64,000 nucleotides of DNA from Actinomadura macra NBRC 14102 (GTDB taxonomy: Bacteria > Actinomycetota > Actinomycetes > Streptosporangiales > Streptosporangiaceae), in NCBI RefSeq assembly GCF_001552215.1, contig NZ_BCQT01000009.1, positions 558,001 through 622,000 of the forward strand, in the 5' to 3' direction. A program made the position numbers and the translations under genes. Each line of letters begins with the position of its first letter. Position 1 is the stretch's first letter. The notes below the pieces were generated by a model, which did not search any database, was not told where the DNA came from, and saw only the letters and a list, made by a program, of their open reading frames with translations. Of this stretch, positions 23,742 to 32,271 are shown piece after piece.

Positions 23742-26546
23742 TCAGCTGCAGCCGCTGGTGGAGCCGCAGCCCTCGCAGACGTAGCAGCTCCCCGCCGGGC
23801 GCATCTTGGTGCCGCAGGTCAGGCACAGCGGGGCGTCCGCGGTGCGGCCCTGGCGGCTCTCGATGACCTCCATGGAGGAGTGCGCCTCGCGGGACGGGGC
23901 GGCGGCGGGCCTGGTGATCTCGGCGGACTGGGCGAGGGTCTCGTGGTCGACCTCGTCCTCGACGTGGAGAGTGGCCGGGTCCTCGCCGTTGGCCTGCATG
24001 GCACGCTCGTCGGCGGTGAAGATCCCGAGGGCGGAGCGCTCGTCGTAGGGCAGGTGGTCCAGGGCGAGGCGGCGGAAGATGTAGTCCATCACCGAGGTGG
24101 CCATGCGGATGTCGGGGTCGTCGGTCATACCGGCGGGCTCGAACCGCATGTTGGTGAACTTCTCGACCCAGGTCTCCAGCGGAACGCCGTACTGCAGGCT
24201 GATGGAGATCGCCATGGAGAAGGCGTCCATGACGCCGGCGAGGGTGGAGCCCTGCTTGCCGAGCTTGAGGAAGACCTCGCCGAGGCCGTCGTCCGGGTAG
24301 GACGAGGCGGTCATGTAGCCCTCGGCGCCCGCGACGGAGAAGCGGGTCACGGTGGCCGGACGCTGCTTCGGCAGCCGCCTGCGGACGGGACGGATCTCCG
24401 CCGGCGCCGTCTCGGCCTTCGGCTCCTCCTTCTTGCCCGCGGCGGACAGCGGCTGCCCGACCTTGCAGTTGTCGCGGTAGATCGCCAGGGCCTTCAGGCC
24501 CAGCCGCCAGCCCTCGTAGTACACCTTCTCGATGTCCTCGATGGTGGCCTGCTCGGGCATGTTGACGGTCTTGGAGATCGCCCCGGACAGGAACGGCTGG
24601 GTGGCCGCCATCATCCGGACGTGGCCCATCGGGCTGATCGCCCGCTCGCCCATCGCGCAGTCGAACACCTCGTAGTGCTCGTGGCGCAGGCCGGGGGCGT
24701 CGACGACGTGGCCGTGCTCGCCGATGAACTCGACGATGGCCTCGATCTGCTCCTGCTGGTAGCCGAGCTTCTCCAGGGCACGCGGCACCGTCTGGTTGAC
24801 GATCTGCATGGAGCCGCCACCGACGAGCTTCTTGAACTTCACCAGCGCGAGGTCGGGCTCGATGCCGGTCGTGTCGCAGTCCATCATCAGGCCGATGGTG
24901 CCGGTCGGCGCGAGCAGGGACGCCTGGGCGTTGCGGTAGCCGTGCTTCTCGCCGAGCTTCAGGCACTCCTGCCACTGCTTGGTCGCTGCGACGTGCAGGG
25001 CCTTGTCCATCTCGTCGAGGGTGCGCACCTCGTCGTTGGCGGCGGCGTGCTTGCGCATGACCCGCTTGTGCCCGTCGGCGTTGCGGGCGTACCCGGCGTA
25101 CGGGCCGACGACCCCGGCGAGCTCGGCGGAGCGGCGGTAGGCGACGCCCGTCATCAGCGAGGTGATCGCAGCGGCGAGCGACCGGCCGCCGTCGGAGTCG
25201 TAGGCGTGCCCGGTCGCCATGAGCAGCGCGCCCAGGTTCGCGTAGCCGATGCCCAGCTGCCGGTAGTCGCGGGTCGTCTCGGCGATCTTCTCCGTGGGGA
25301 AGTCGGCGAAGGTGATGGAGACGTCCATCGCCGTGATGATCAGCTCGGTGAGCTTGATGAACTTGGCGACATCGAACGTTCCGGCGGCGGTGAGGAACTT
25401 CAGCAGGTTGATGCTGGCGAGGTTGCAGGACGAGTTGTCCAGCGACATGTACTCCGAGCAGGGGTTCGACGCGGTGATCCGCCCCGTCTCGGGGTTGGTG
25501 TGCCAGATGTTGATCGTGTCGTCGTACTGGATGCCCGGGTCGGCGCACTCCCACGCCGCCTTGGCCATCAGCCGGAACAACTCCTTGGCCTTGACGGTCT
25601 CGACGACCTCGCCGGTCATCCGGGCGCGCAGCCCGAAGTCGCCGTCCGCCTCGACGGCGTGCATGAACTCGTCCGACACCCGGACCGAGTTGTTGGCGTT
25701 CTGGTACTGGACGCTGCCGATGTCCTTACCGCCGAGGTCCATGTCGAACCCGGCGTCCCGCAGCGCGCGGATCTTGTTCTCCTCGCGCGCCTTGGTCTCG
25801 ATGAACTCGGCCACGTCGGGGTGGTCCACGTCCAGGACGACCATCTTCGCGGCCCGCCGCGTCGCGCCGCCCGACTTGATCGTCCCGGCGGACGCATCGG
25901 CGCCGCGCATGAAGGAGACGGGACCGCTCGCCGTGCCGCCGGAGGACAGCAGTTCCTTGCTGGAGCGGATACGGGAGAGGTTGAGGCCGGCACCGGAGCC
26001 GCCCTTGAAGATGACGCCCTCTTCCTTGTACCACTCCAGGATCGACTCCATCGTGTCGTCGACCGACAGGATGAAACACGCCGAGACCTGCTGCGGGGAC
26101 TTGGTGCCGACGTTGAACCAGACCGGCGAGTTGAAGCTGAACAGCTGGTGGACCAGCGCGTACTTCAGCTCGTGGTCGAAGATCTCCGCGTCCTCCGCGG
26201 AGGCGAAATAGCCCTGCCGCAGTCCGGTCTCGGTGTACATCCGGACTACGCGGTCGACGAGTTGCTTGAGGCTCCACTCGCGCTGCGGGGTGCCCACCGC
26301 GCCGCGAAAGTACTTGGACGTGACGATGTTGACCGCGTTCAGGGACCAGAAGTCGGGGAACTCCACCCCGCGCTGTTCGAAGTTCACCGAGCCGTCGCGC
26401 CAGTTGGTCATGACGACGTCACGACGTTCCCAGCGCAGTTCGTCGTACGGATGCACGCCGGGTGTGGTGAAGATGCGCTCTACCTTCAGCCCTTTGCGGC
26501 CCCCCTTGCCGCGCCGCGCCGCCGAGCCGCTCACCGTCTCCGTCAT
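23742..26546 (-). CDS. nrdJ: Vitamin B12-dependent ribonucleoside-diphosphate reductase (class II)
   Basis: 934-residue adenosylcobalamin-dependent reductase that makes deoxyribonucleotides from ribonucleotides. Visible features: HPYDELRWERRDVVMTNW near the N-terminus, NNSVRVSDEFM, ASNPCSEYMSLDNSSCNLAS (active-site region with its cysteines), LLAPTGTIGLMMDCDTTGIE, and a C-terminal zinc-finger-like tail CLTCGTKMRPAGSCYVCEGC ending GSTSGCS. ATG 26546 has a GGGGGAAGG ribosome binding site; the longer frame is unlikely. It follows nrdR by 120 bases in the same direction and is probably co-transcribed and repressed by it. No B12 riboswitch is seen. Confidence 0.96.
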   Translation of the reverse strand: MTETVSGSAARRGKGGRKGLKVERIFTTPGVHPYDELRWERRDVVMTNWRDGSVNFEQRGVEFPDFWSLNAVNIVTSKYFRGAVGTPQREWSLKQLVDRVVRMYTETGLRQGYFASAEDAEIFDHELKYALVHQLFSFNSPVWFNVGTKSPQQVSACFILSVDDTMESILEWYKEEGVIFKGGSGAGLNLSRIRSSKELLSSGGTASGPVSFMRGADASAGTIKSGGATRRAAKMVVLDVDHPDVAEFIETKAREENKIRALRDAGFDMDLGGKDIGSVQYQNANNSVRVSDEFMHAVEADGDFGLRARMTGEVVETVKAKELFRLMAKAAWECADPGIQYDDTINIWHTNPETGRITASNPCSEYMSLDNSSCNLASINLLKFLTAAGTFDVAKFIKLTELIITAMDVSITFADFPTEKIAETTRDYRQLGIGYANLGALLMATGHAYDSDGGRSLAAAITSLMTGVAYRRSAELAGVVGPYAGYARNADGHKRVMRKHAAANDEVRTLDEMDKALHVAATKQWQECLKLGEKHGYRNAQASLLAPTGTIGLMMDCDTTGIEPDLALVKFKKLVGGGSMQIVNQTVPRALEKLGYQQEQIEAIVEFIGEHGHVVDAPGLRHEHYEVFDCAMGERAISPMGHVRMMAATQPFLSGAISKTVNMPEQATIEDIEKVYYEGWRLGLKALAIYRDNCKVGQPLSAAGKKEEPKAETAPAEIRPVRRRLPKQRPATVTRFSVAGAEGYMTASSYPDDGLGEVFLKLGKQGSTLAGVMDAFSMAISISLQYGVPLETWVEKFTNMRFEPAGMTDDPDIRMATSVMDYIFRRLALDHLPYDERSALGIFTADERAMQANGEDPATLHVEDEVDHETLAQSAEITRPAAAPSREAHSSMEVIESRQGRTADAPLCLTCGTKMRPAGSCYVCEGCGSTSGCS

Positions 26547-26666
26547 GACCTTCCCCCTCTCGGGCCCTCCCGCCGGGCCCTGTTCAGGAACAACTCCGCC
26601 GCCGCGCGGGGCATGCCCGACGCGGTGGCGCTTGCACATGTGCTGCTGTGTGTTGCCGGAATCGCC

Positions 26667-27140
26667 CTAACCGGGCGGGCCGGGCTCCCCCGAAGAACTG
26701 GACCTGCGTAGAGCTTCGATCTCCTTGGCGAAGTCGTCCAGCGACTCGAAGCTTCGGTAAACCGAGGCGAATCGCAGATAGGCGACCTCATCGAGTTCGC
26801 CGAGCGGCCCCAGGATCGCGAGGCCGATCTCATGCGAGGGGATCTCCGCGGATCCGGACGATCTGATCGCCTCTTCGACCCGCTGTCCCAACTTCGCGAG
26901 CGCATCCTCGTCGACCGGGCGGCCCTGACAGGCTCTGCGCACCCCGGCGATGATCTTTTCCCGGGAGAACGGCTCGGTGACCCCGCTTCGCTTGGCCACC
27001 ATCACGAGCACATTCTCCTGCGTCGTGAATCGCTTGCCGCATTCCGAGCACGACCGGCGGCGCCGAATCGCGCCTCCGTCATCGGTCGAACGACTGTCGA
27101 TCACTTTGGTGTCAGGGTTGCGGCAGAACGGGCAGTGCAC
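26667..27140 (-). CDS. nrdR: Transcriptional repressor NrdR
   Basis: 157-residue repressor of ribonucleotide reductase genes. The N-terminal zinc ribbon is MHCPFCRNPDTKVIDSRSTD...CSECGKRFTT (four cysteines), followed by an ATP-cone domain (VAKRSGVTEPFSREKIIAGV, about residues 48-140) that senses ATP/dATP. It is directly upstream of nrdJ. Two NrdR-box-like sequences lie 44-91 bases upstream of its start, so the operon is probably self-regulated. Confidence 0.97.
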   Translation of the reverse strand: MHCPFCRNPDTKVIDSRSTDDGGAIRRRRSCSECGKRFTTQENVLVMVAKRSGVTEPFSREKIIAGVRRACQGRPVDEDALAKLGQRVEEAIRSSGSAEIPSHEIGLAILGPLGELDEVAYLRFASVYRSFESLDDFAKEIEALRRSSSSGEPGPPG

Positions 27141-27470
27141 GCGTAATCCCTCCCTGACGAGAATCGCATCTGACCGATGAACAGTGCCATATATAGGTGA
27201 AGTACATCGGTGTGACTACTAGATGTTGTGGTCAACCGTACGGGGACACGCAGGCGTACGCAACCTGATCGGGGACCTCGAACGTTGACCCGCGTCACAT
27301 CGCCCACGTCCGCGCTGGTCACGCGGAGCCTTAACGATCTTGCGTCGGGCGTGTCGCGGCCCCGCCGGCAACCCGTCGCCCAGCAGGACGTCCACCCCCC
27401 AGATCGCTCCATCGAAGGGGCGCGGAGCGGGCGCACCGAGGGCGATGCCGGTCGATTCGGCCGGGAAAGG
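27141..27470. other. Gap between LysM gene and nrdR
   Basis: 330 bases with the nrdR promoter region and paired NrdR boxes (27184-27231) on the nrdR side. The remainder, about 240 bases to the stop of the LysM gene, shows no convincing gene or hairpin. Confidence 0.5.
27184..27231. promoter_or_regulatory. Pair of NrdR boxes
   Basis: Two 16-base sites fit the NrdR-box core CwAtATaTwG: 27184-27199 (core CCATATATAG, one mismatch) and 27216-27231 (core CTAGATGTTG, two mismatches). Their centres are 32 bases apart, three helical turns, the spacing known for NrdR targets. They lie upstream of nrdR-nrdJ. Confidence 0.75.
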
Positions 27471-27803
27471 TCAGCCGGCGGGCAGGCGCAGATGCTGGCC
27501 AGGCTGGACCGTGGGGTCGCCACCGAGACCGTTAAGGTCGATGAGGCGCTGGACGATGATGCGGGGGTCGGCGCCCGGGTCAAAGCCGGCGGCGATCTCC
27601 CAGAGGGTCTCCCCGGGCTCGACGACGACCATCTCACCCTGGCCGGACGGACCGCGGTGGACTTCCCGTCCGCCGGCGAGAGCGCCGGAGCCCACGGTGA
27701 GCCAGAGGCCGAACAGCGTGACGGTGGCGACGAAGGAGACCACGACGGCGCGACCACGCCGCGTCAGGCGTATCGGAGCGTGTTCATGGGCCGAACCGGA
27801 CAT
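27471..27803 (-). CDS. Membrane-anchored LysM-domain protein
   Basis: 110 residues: a basic N-terminus, one transmembrane segment (about 21-40, VVVSFVATVTLFGLWLTVGS) and a C-terminal LysM domain (about 58-110, VVVEPGETLWEIAAGFDPGAD...IVQRLIDLNGL...VQPGQHLRLP), which binds peptidoglycan. ATG 27803 has GGGAGG 6 bases upstream. A LysM gene divergent from lexA and next to nrdR is a familiar actinobacterial arrangement. The shared promoter gap carries two SOS boxes, so it may be part of the DNA-damage response. Confidence 0.87.
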   Translation of the reverse strand: MSGSAHEHAPIRLTRRGRAVVVSFVATVTLFGLWLTVGSGALAGGREVHRGPSGQGEMVVVEPGETLWEIAAGFDPGADPRIIVQRLIDLNGLGGDPTVQPGQHLRLPAG

Positions 27804-27835
27804 CTCTCGCCTCCCGACGTCGAATGCATTTTCGA

Positions 27836-27851
27836 TCGAACGCCTGTACGA
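27836..27851. promoter_or_regulatory. SOS (LexA) box 1
   Basis: TCGAAC-GCCT-GTACGA, one base from the perfect TCGAAC-N4-GTTCGA consensus of Gram-positive LexA. It is 33 bases upstream of the LysM gene start and 128 bases before lexA. Confidence 0.65.
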
Positions 27852-27890
27852 AGTTCTACCGCAGACCACCGACGAAACGCGAGGACATCT

Positions 27891-27906
27891 TCGAACAATT
27901 GTTTGA
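27891..27906. promoter_or_regulatory. SOS (LexA) box 2
   Basis: TCGAAC-AATT-GTTTGA, one base from the consensus, 73 bases upstream of the lexA start. This is the expected autoregulatory site. Confidence 0.85.
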
Positions 27907-27978
27907 TCATCCCGTCCGGACGCGATAACGTCACATGACAAGGAGTGACGGATCGAGGCGCCCGGGAGGCGACGAGCG

Positions 27979-28677
27979 ATGAGCAAGGTCCGGGAGCTGC
28001 CCGACGGGCCCATGGACGAGACGGGCCTGACCCAACGGCAGCGCATGGTGCTGGAGGTGATCCGCGATTCGGTCCAGCGCCGGGGGTACCCGCCCTCGAT
28101 GCGCGAGATCGGCGAGGCGGTCGGCCTGACCAGCACCTCCAGCGTGTCGCACCAGCTCCGGGCGCTGCAGCGCAAGGGTTTCCTGCGGCGCGACCCCAAC
28201 CGGCCGCGTGCCGTCGAGGTGCGGGTGCCGGGCGCGACCCCGGTGCGCACGGAGACCGACTCCTACGAGGCGGTCGGTGGCCAGCCGTCCGCGACGCAGC
28301 CCGCGCCCGCCTACGTGCCGCTCGTCGGCCGGATCGCGGCCGGTGGGCCGATTCTGGCCGAGGAGGCCGTCGAGGACGTGTTCACCCTGCCCAAGCAACT
28401 CGTGGGCGAGGGCACGCACTTCCTGCTGAAGGTCACCGGGGACTCGATGATCGAGGCCGCCATCGCCGACGGTGACTGGGTGGTCGTCCGGCAGCAGCCG
28501 GTGGCCGAGCAGGGCGACATCGTCGCCGCCATGATCGATGGCGAGGCGACGGTGAAGACGTTCAAGCGCAAGGAAGGCCATATCTGGCTCATGCCGCAGA
28601 ACTCCGCCTACGAGCCGATCCCCGGTGACGAGGCGTCGGTGCTCGGACGGGTCGTGGCGGTCCTCCGCAAGATGTGA
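27979..28677 (+). CDS. lexA: SOS-response repressor LexA
   Basis: 232-residue repressor and self-cleaving protease. The N-terminal winged helix (LTQRQRMVLEVIRDSVQRRG, MREIGEAVGLTSTSSVSHQL) is followed by the cleavage site in LVGRIAAGGPI (Ala-Gly), the nucleophile serine in KVTGDSMIEAAI and the lysine in ATVKTFKR. RecA-stimulated cleavage lifts repression after DNA damage. ATG 27979 is the likely start; the ATG at 28012 is less likely because it lies close to the helix-turn-helix. Two SOS boxes lie upstream. Confidence 0.97.
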   Translation: MSKVRELPDGPMDETGLTQRQRMVLEVIRDSVQRRGYPPSMREIGEAVGLTSTSSVSHQLRALQRKGFLRRDPNRPRAVEVRVPGATPVRTETDSYEAVGGQPSATQPAPAYVPLVGRIAAGGPILAEEAVEDVFTLPKQLVGEGTHFLLKVTGDSMIEAAIADGDWVVVRQQPVAEQGDIVAAMIDGEATVKTFKRKEGHIWLMPQNSAYEPIPGDEASVLGRVVAVLRKM

Positions 28678-28730
28678 CCTCTGGTGCCGGAACGGCGGCC
28701 GCCGGTGTCCCGGAGGCCGCCGCCGCGCGT

Positions 28731-31199
28731 CTAGCGCTTGGGCACGATGTTGACGATCTTGGGCGCACGCACGATGATCTTGGCGATCTCGGCGCCGCCC
28801 AGGGCCTCCTGGACCTTGGCGGAGGCCAGGGCCAGCCGTTCCAGTTCCTCGCCGGCGATGCCGGGCGCGACGTCCAGCCGGTCGCGGACCTTGCCCGCGA
28901 CCTGGACGACGCAGGTGACCGACTCCTCCACCAGCAGGGCCGGGTCGACGGACGGCCAGCCCCCGCGGACCACCGGCGCGGTGCGTCCCAGCAGTTCCCA
29001 TGTCTCGTCGGCGGTGTAGGGGGCGAACAGCGACAGCAGCACCGCCATCGCCTCGGCGGCCTCGCGGACGGCGGGGTCGGCGGCGCCGGGACCGGAGTCG
29101 ATGGCCTTGCGCGTCGCGGTGACCAGCTCCATGATCCGCGCGATGGCGACGTTGAACCGCTGCGCCTCGACCAGCTTCGTGGCCTCGTCGACGGCACGGG
29201 CGGTGGCGCGCCGCAGCGCGGTGAAGCCGGACGTGGGGTCGGTGCCGGGCGGCGAGGCGACCTCGGCGGCGATCCGGTGGACGCGGGCCAGGAACTTCGA
29301 CATGCCGTGCGGGGACACGTCCGCCCAGTCGATGTCGTCCTCGGGCGGGCCGGAGAACAGCATCGCCAGCCGGACGACGTCCACCCCGAACTCGCCGATC
29401 TGCTCGCTCAGGTCGACCAGGTTGCCCGTGGACTTGGACATGCCGCTGCCGTTCAGGATCACCTGTCCCTGGTTCAGCAGCCGGTTGAACGGCTCGGTGA
29501 AGCCCACCATGCCCATGTCGTACAGGACCTTGGTGAAGAACCGGCTGTACAGCAGGTGCAGGATGGCGTGCTCGACGCCGCCGGTGTACTGGTCGACCGG
29601 CATCCACCTGCGGACCTGCTCGACGTCGAACGGGCCTCCGTCGTAGCCGGGCGAGCAGTACCGGTAGTAGTACCAGGACGAGTCGACGAAGGTGTCCATG
29701 GTGTCGGTGTCGCGCTTGGCGGCACCGCCGCACTTGGGGCACTCGGTGTTCACCCAGTCGGTCGCGGCGGCCAGCGGCGAGGTGCCCTTGGGCGACAGGT
29801 CGGCGCCGCGCAGGCCCTCGGGCAGTGTCACCGGCAGCTGCTCGTCCGGGACGGGCACCTCCCCGCACGCCTCGCAGTGGACGATCGGGATCGGGCAGCC
29901 CCAGAAGCGCTGGCGGGACACCAGCCAGTCGCGCAGGCGGAAGTTGACCGAGGCTCGACCGGCGCCGCGTTCCTCCAGGATCTCGATGATCCGGGTGATG
30001 CCGTCGGTCTTGGTCAGCCCGTCGATCGGGCCCGAGTTGACGATCGCGCCGTCGCCGGGGGTGGCGACGCCGGTCTCGGCCGGGTCGGCCTGGCCGGTCT
30101 CGACGACGACCCGCACGGGCAGCCCGAACTTCAGCGCGAAGTCCAGGTCGCGCTGGTCGTGTGCGGGCACCGCCATGATCGCGCCATGCCCGTACTCGGC
30201 CAGCACGTAGTCGGACGCCCAGATCGGCAGCCGCTCACCGTTCACCGGGTTGACCGCGTAGCGGCCCAGGAACACGCCGGTCTTCTCGCGTTCGGCGGAC
30301 AGCCGCTCGATCTCGCTCTCCCGGGAGACCTCCTCGCGGTAGGCCTCGAACGCGGCCCGCTGGGCGGGGGCGCAGACCTCCTCGGCCAGCGCGGCGTCGG
30401 CGGCGACGACCATGAAGGTCGCGCCGTACAGGGTGTCGGGGCGGGTGGTGTAGACGGTGACCGGCTCGTCCCGGCCCTCGATGACGAAGTCGACGTCGGC
30501 GCCGGTGGAGCGGCCGATCCAGTTGCGCTGCATCAGCAGGACGCGCTCGGGCCATTTGCCCTCCAGCTGCTCCATGTCGTCCAGCAGCCGGTCGGCGTAT
30601 TCAGTGATCTTGAAGTACCACTGGGTCAGCACGCGCTTTTCGACCAGCGTGCCGCAGCGCTCGCAGTGCCCGCCGACGACCTGCTCGTTGGCCAGGACGG
30701 TCTGGTCCTTCGGGCACCAGTTGACGTGGCCGCCCTTGCGGTAGGCCAGGCCGCGCTCGTAGAAGCGCAGGAACAGCCATTGCGTCCACTTGTAGTACTC
30801 GGGATCGGACGTGTGCAGCCGCCGCGACCAGTCGAAGGACGGCGCGTACCGGTGAAATGAGGCCGCCTGAGTCTCGATGTTGGCGTACGTCCACTCGGCG
30901 GGGTGGGAGTCGCGCTTGATCGCCGCGTTCTCGGCGGGCAGGCCGAAGGAGTCCCAGCCGATGGGGTGCAGCACGTTGTAGCCGCGCTGGAACCAGTAGC
31001 GCGCGACGACGTCGCCGATCGCGAACGCCTCGGCGTGCCCCATGTGCAGGTCGCCGCTGGGGTAGGGGAACATGTCCAGCGCGTAGCGCCGCTCCCGGCC
31101 CTCGTCCTCTTCGGCGGCCTTGAACGGATCGAGCTCCGCCCAGCGGGCCTGCCACTTGTCCTGAACCGCCCGTGGGTCGTAGTGCTCGTCGCTGCTCAC
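28731..31199 (-). CDS. leuS: Leucyl-tRNA synthetase
   Basis: 822-residue class I synthetase charging tRNA-Leu. HIGH motif in MFPYPSGDLHMGHAEAFAIG, editing (CP1) domain including TTRPDTLYGATFMV, zinc-binding region WCPKDQTVLANEQV...CERCG, and the KMSKS motif GMSKSTGN. The C-terminal anticodon-binding domain ends IVRAPKIVNIVPKR. GTG 31199 is chosen because the family starts here (SSDEHYDPRAVQDKWQARW); the frame is open 39 codons more across a structured leader. It converges with lexA. Confidence 0.96.
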   Translation of the reverse strand: MSSDEHYDPRAVQDKWQARWAELDPFKAAEEDEGRERRYALDMFPYPSGDLHMGHAEAFAIGDVVARYWFQRGYNVLHPIGWDSFGLPAENAAIKRDSHPAEWTYANIETQAASFHRYAPSFDWSRRLHTSDPEYYKWTQWLFLRFYERGLAYRKGGHVNWCPKDQTVLANEQVVGGHCERCGTLVEKRVLTQWYFKITEYADRLLDDMEQLEGKWPERVLLMQRNWIGRSTGADVDFVIEGRDEPVTVYTTRPDTLYGATFMVVAADAALAEEVCAPAQRAAFEAYREEVSRESEIERLSAEREKTGVFLGRYAVNPVNGERLPIWASDYVLAEYGHGAIMAVPAHDQRDLDFALKFGLPVRVVVETGQADPAETGVATPGDGAIVNSGPIDGLTKTDGITRIIEILEERGAGRASVNFRLRDWLVSRQRFWGCPIPIVHCEACGEVPVPDEQLPVTLPEGLRGADLSPKGTSPLAAATDWVNTECPKCGGAAKRDTDTMDTFVDSSWYYYRYCSPGYDGGPFDVEQVRRWMPVDQYTGGVEHAILHLLYSRFFTKVLYDMGMVGFTEPFNRLLNQGQVILNGSGMSKSTGNLVDLSEQIGEFGVDVVRLAMLFSGPPEDDIDWADVSPHGMSKFLARVHRIAAEVASPPGTDPTSGFTALRRATARAVDEATKLVEAQRFNVAIARIMELVTATRKAIDSGPGAADPAVREAAEAMAVLLSLFAPYTADETWELLGRTAPVVRGGWPSVDPALLVEESVTCVVQVAGKVRDRLDVAPGIAGEELERLALASAKVQEALGGAEIAKIIVRAPKIVNIVPKR

Positions 31200-31316
31200 G
31201 CTTCCAGACTCCGCATTCTCCTCAACAGGGTCCCCAGACCGCCCGCCGACATGAAACGGCCCCTCGCACAGGAGGGGCCACCACGCTGACGTCAGTTCGT
31301 CACCGTGGTCGTTCAA
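31200..31316 (-). promoter_or_regulatory. Structured leader upstream of leuS
   Basis: Read on the minus strand, an 11-bp stem with one mismatch (CCACGGTGACG / CGTCAGCGTGG, loop AACTGA; 31279-31306) is followed by an 8-bp hairpin GGCCCCTC / GAGGGGCC (31258-31279) and TTTC. This order looks like an anti-terminator/terminator or a start-masking leader. No T-box conserved sequence could be recognised. Confidence 0.45.
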
Positions 31317-31383
31317 GGAGCAGCCTGGCTGGCATACATCAAGCGTAGCGCAATCGCAAGCCCTCCCGTCGGGGGTTTGACCG

Positions 31384-31998
31384 TCAGTGACCGGAGAACT
31401 GGCGGGCGAGGGAGACGACGCCGGTCACCTGGACGTGGGTGAGGCCGAGGTCGGCGCCGACGGCGGACAGGGTCTCCTCCTCCGAGACGCTGAGCGGCCC
31501 GTCGATGAGGGCGACCTCGGCGGCGGCGCGCAGGATGCTCTCTCTGGCCTCGGGGGCGAGTGCGGAGGACGCCCGTCCCATCTCGACACGGACCTCGTCG
31601 AAGGGGCGGCCGAGATCGGCGTTGAGCGCGCCCTCGTCGTAGCCGGGCTCGCCGGCCTCATGGACGACGGTGACGGCACGGGCACGGGCGCCCAGGTGGG
31701 TGTAGTCGCCGGAGCGCAGCACCTGGGCGATGGCCATGCGCAGCAGCATCGCGGGCATCCGGGCGAGCTGCGCGGTGGTCGGTATCTCCAGGATGCCGGG
31801 GTTCCAGCGGCCGTGGCAGGTGTCGCACTCGACGAACTCGCCCCCCGCCTTCGTCAGCGGGATGACCGGGATGAAGAACAGGGTGAAGAAGTTGCGCCCC
31901 TGCCGGCGGCGGTAGTCGCGGTCGCCGCCACAGTCGGGGCAGTGGAAGATTCCCCTGGTCAGGGTGAAGAAGACCACCCGCCAGCCGAAGATAATCAA
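31384..31998 (-). CDS. Zinc-ribbon TerB-like protein
   Basis: About 204 residues. The N-terminal part has a hydrophobic start (LIIFGWRVVFFTL), a zinc ribbon from two cysteine pairs (FHCPDCGG and VECDTCHG) and FFTLFFIPVIPL between them. The C-terminal part (about 130-204: RESILRAAAEVALIDGPLSVSEEETLSAV) is a TerB-like helical domain. TTG 31998 gives the usual IIFG opening of this family; ATG 32031 is the alternative. The function is unknown; TerB domains are found in envelope-stress systems. The gap to leuS is the leuS leader. Confidence 0.78.
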   Translation of the reverse strand: MIIFGWRVVFFTLTRGIFHCPDCGGDRDYRRRQGRNFFTLFFIPVIPLTKAGGEFVECDTCHGRWNPGILEIPTTAQLARMPAMLLRMAIAQVLRSGDYTHLGARARAVTVVHEAGEPGYDEGALNADLGRPFDEVRVEMGRASSALAPEARESILRAAAEVALIDGPLSVSEEETLSAVGADLGLTHVQVTGVVSLARQFSGH

Positions 31999-32148
31999 GA
32001 TCGCGCACCCTTTCTCGGTAAGGCGGCACATCGTAACGGGGACGCGTGCGCTCCCGGCGCGCGGGCGGCGGGCCGGGTTCGCGCGGCCGGATCCGGTCAG
32101 GTGTTTGAAGGCTTGACGAATGGGCGAACATGCTCGAAGCTCTTAGTA

Positions 32149-32167
32149 AATAGGAAGGTTTCCTATT
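32149..32167. promoter_or_regulatory. Inverted repeat upstream of LPMO gene
   Basis: Perfect 8-3-8 inverted repeat AATAGGAA-GGT-TTCCTATT in the otherwise GC-rich 270-base gap between the TerB-like and LPMO genes, 104 bases before the LPMO ATG and extended by flanking TAGTA. It is a candidate operator or leader element. Confidence 0.5.
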
Positions 32168-32271
32168 AGTACTGGAGGTCGTTCCGACCACGACGCCTCG
32201 TCCCGCCCCGCAAGCGGCTGCCGACTCCGACCGGTCATCCCGCCAGGCCCCCGCCCCCAGGAGGATCGCGT

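Noticed and set aside
23679..26711. A continuous open frame of about 1000 codons antisense to nrdJ
   Set aside because: It mirrors nrdJ codon bias in high-GC DNA, is rich in low-complexity Gly/Arg/Val/Leu sequence, and has no domain or ribosome binding site.
26547..27230. B12 riboswitch upstream of nrdJ or nrdR
   Set aside because: No B12-box-like sequence or multi-stem leader was seen; the region carries NrdR boxes instead.
28674..30860. Long open frame antisense to leuS
   Set aside because: Shadow of leuS; no conserved motif.
31200..31380. T-box riboswitch for leuS
   Set aside because: Neither the T-box 14-base sequence nor a specifier loop with a leucine codon could be recognised; listed only as a structured leader.
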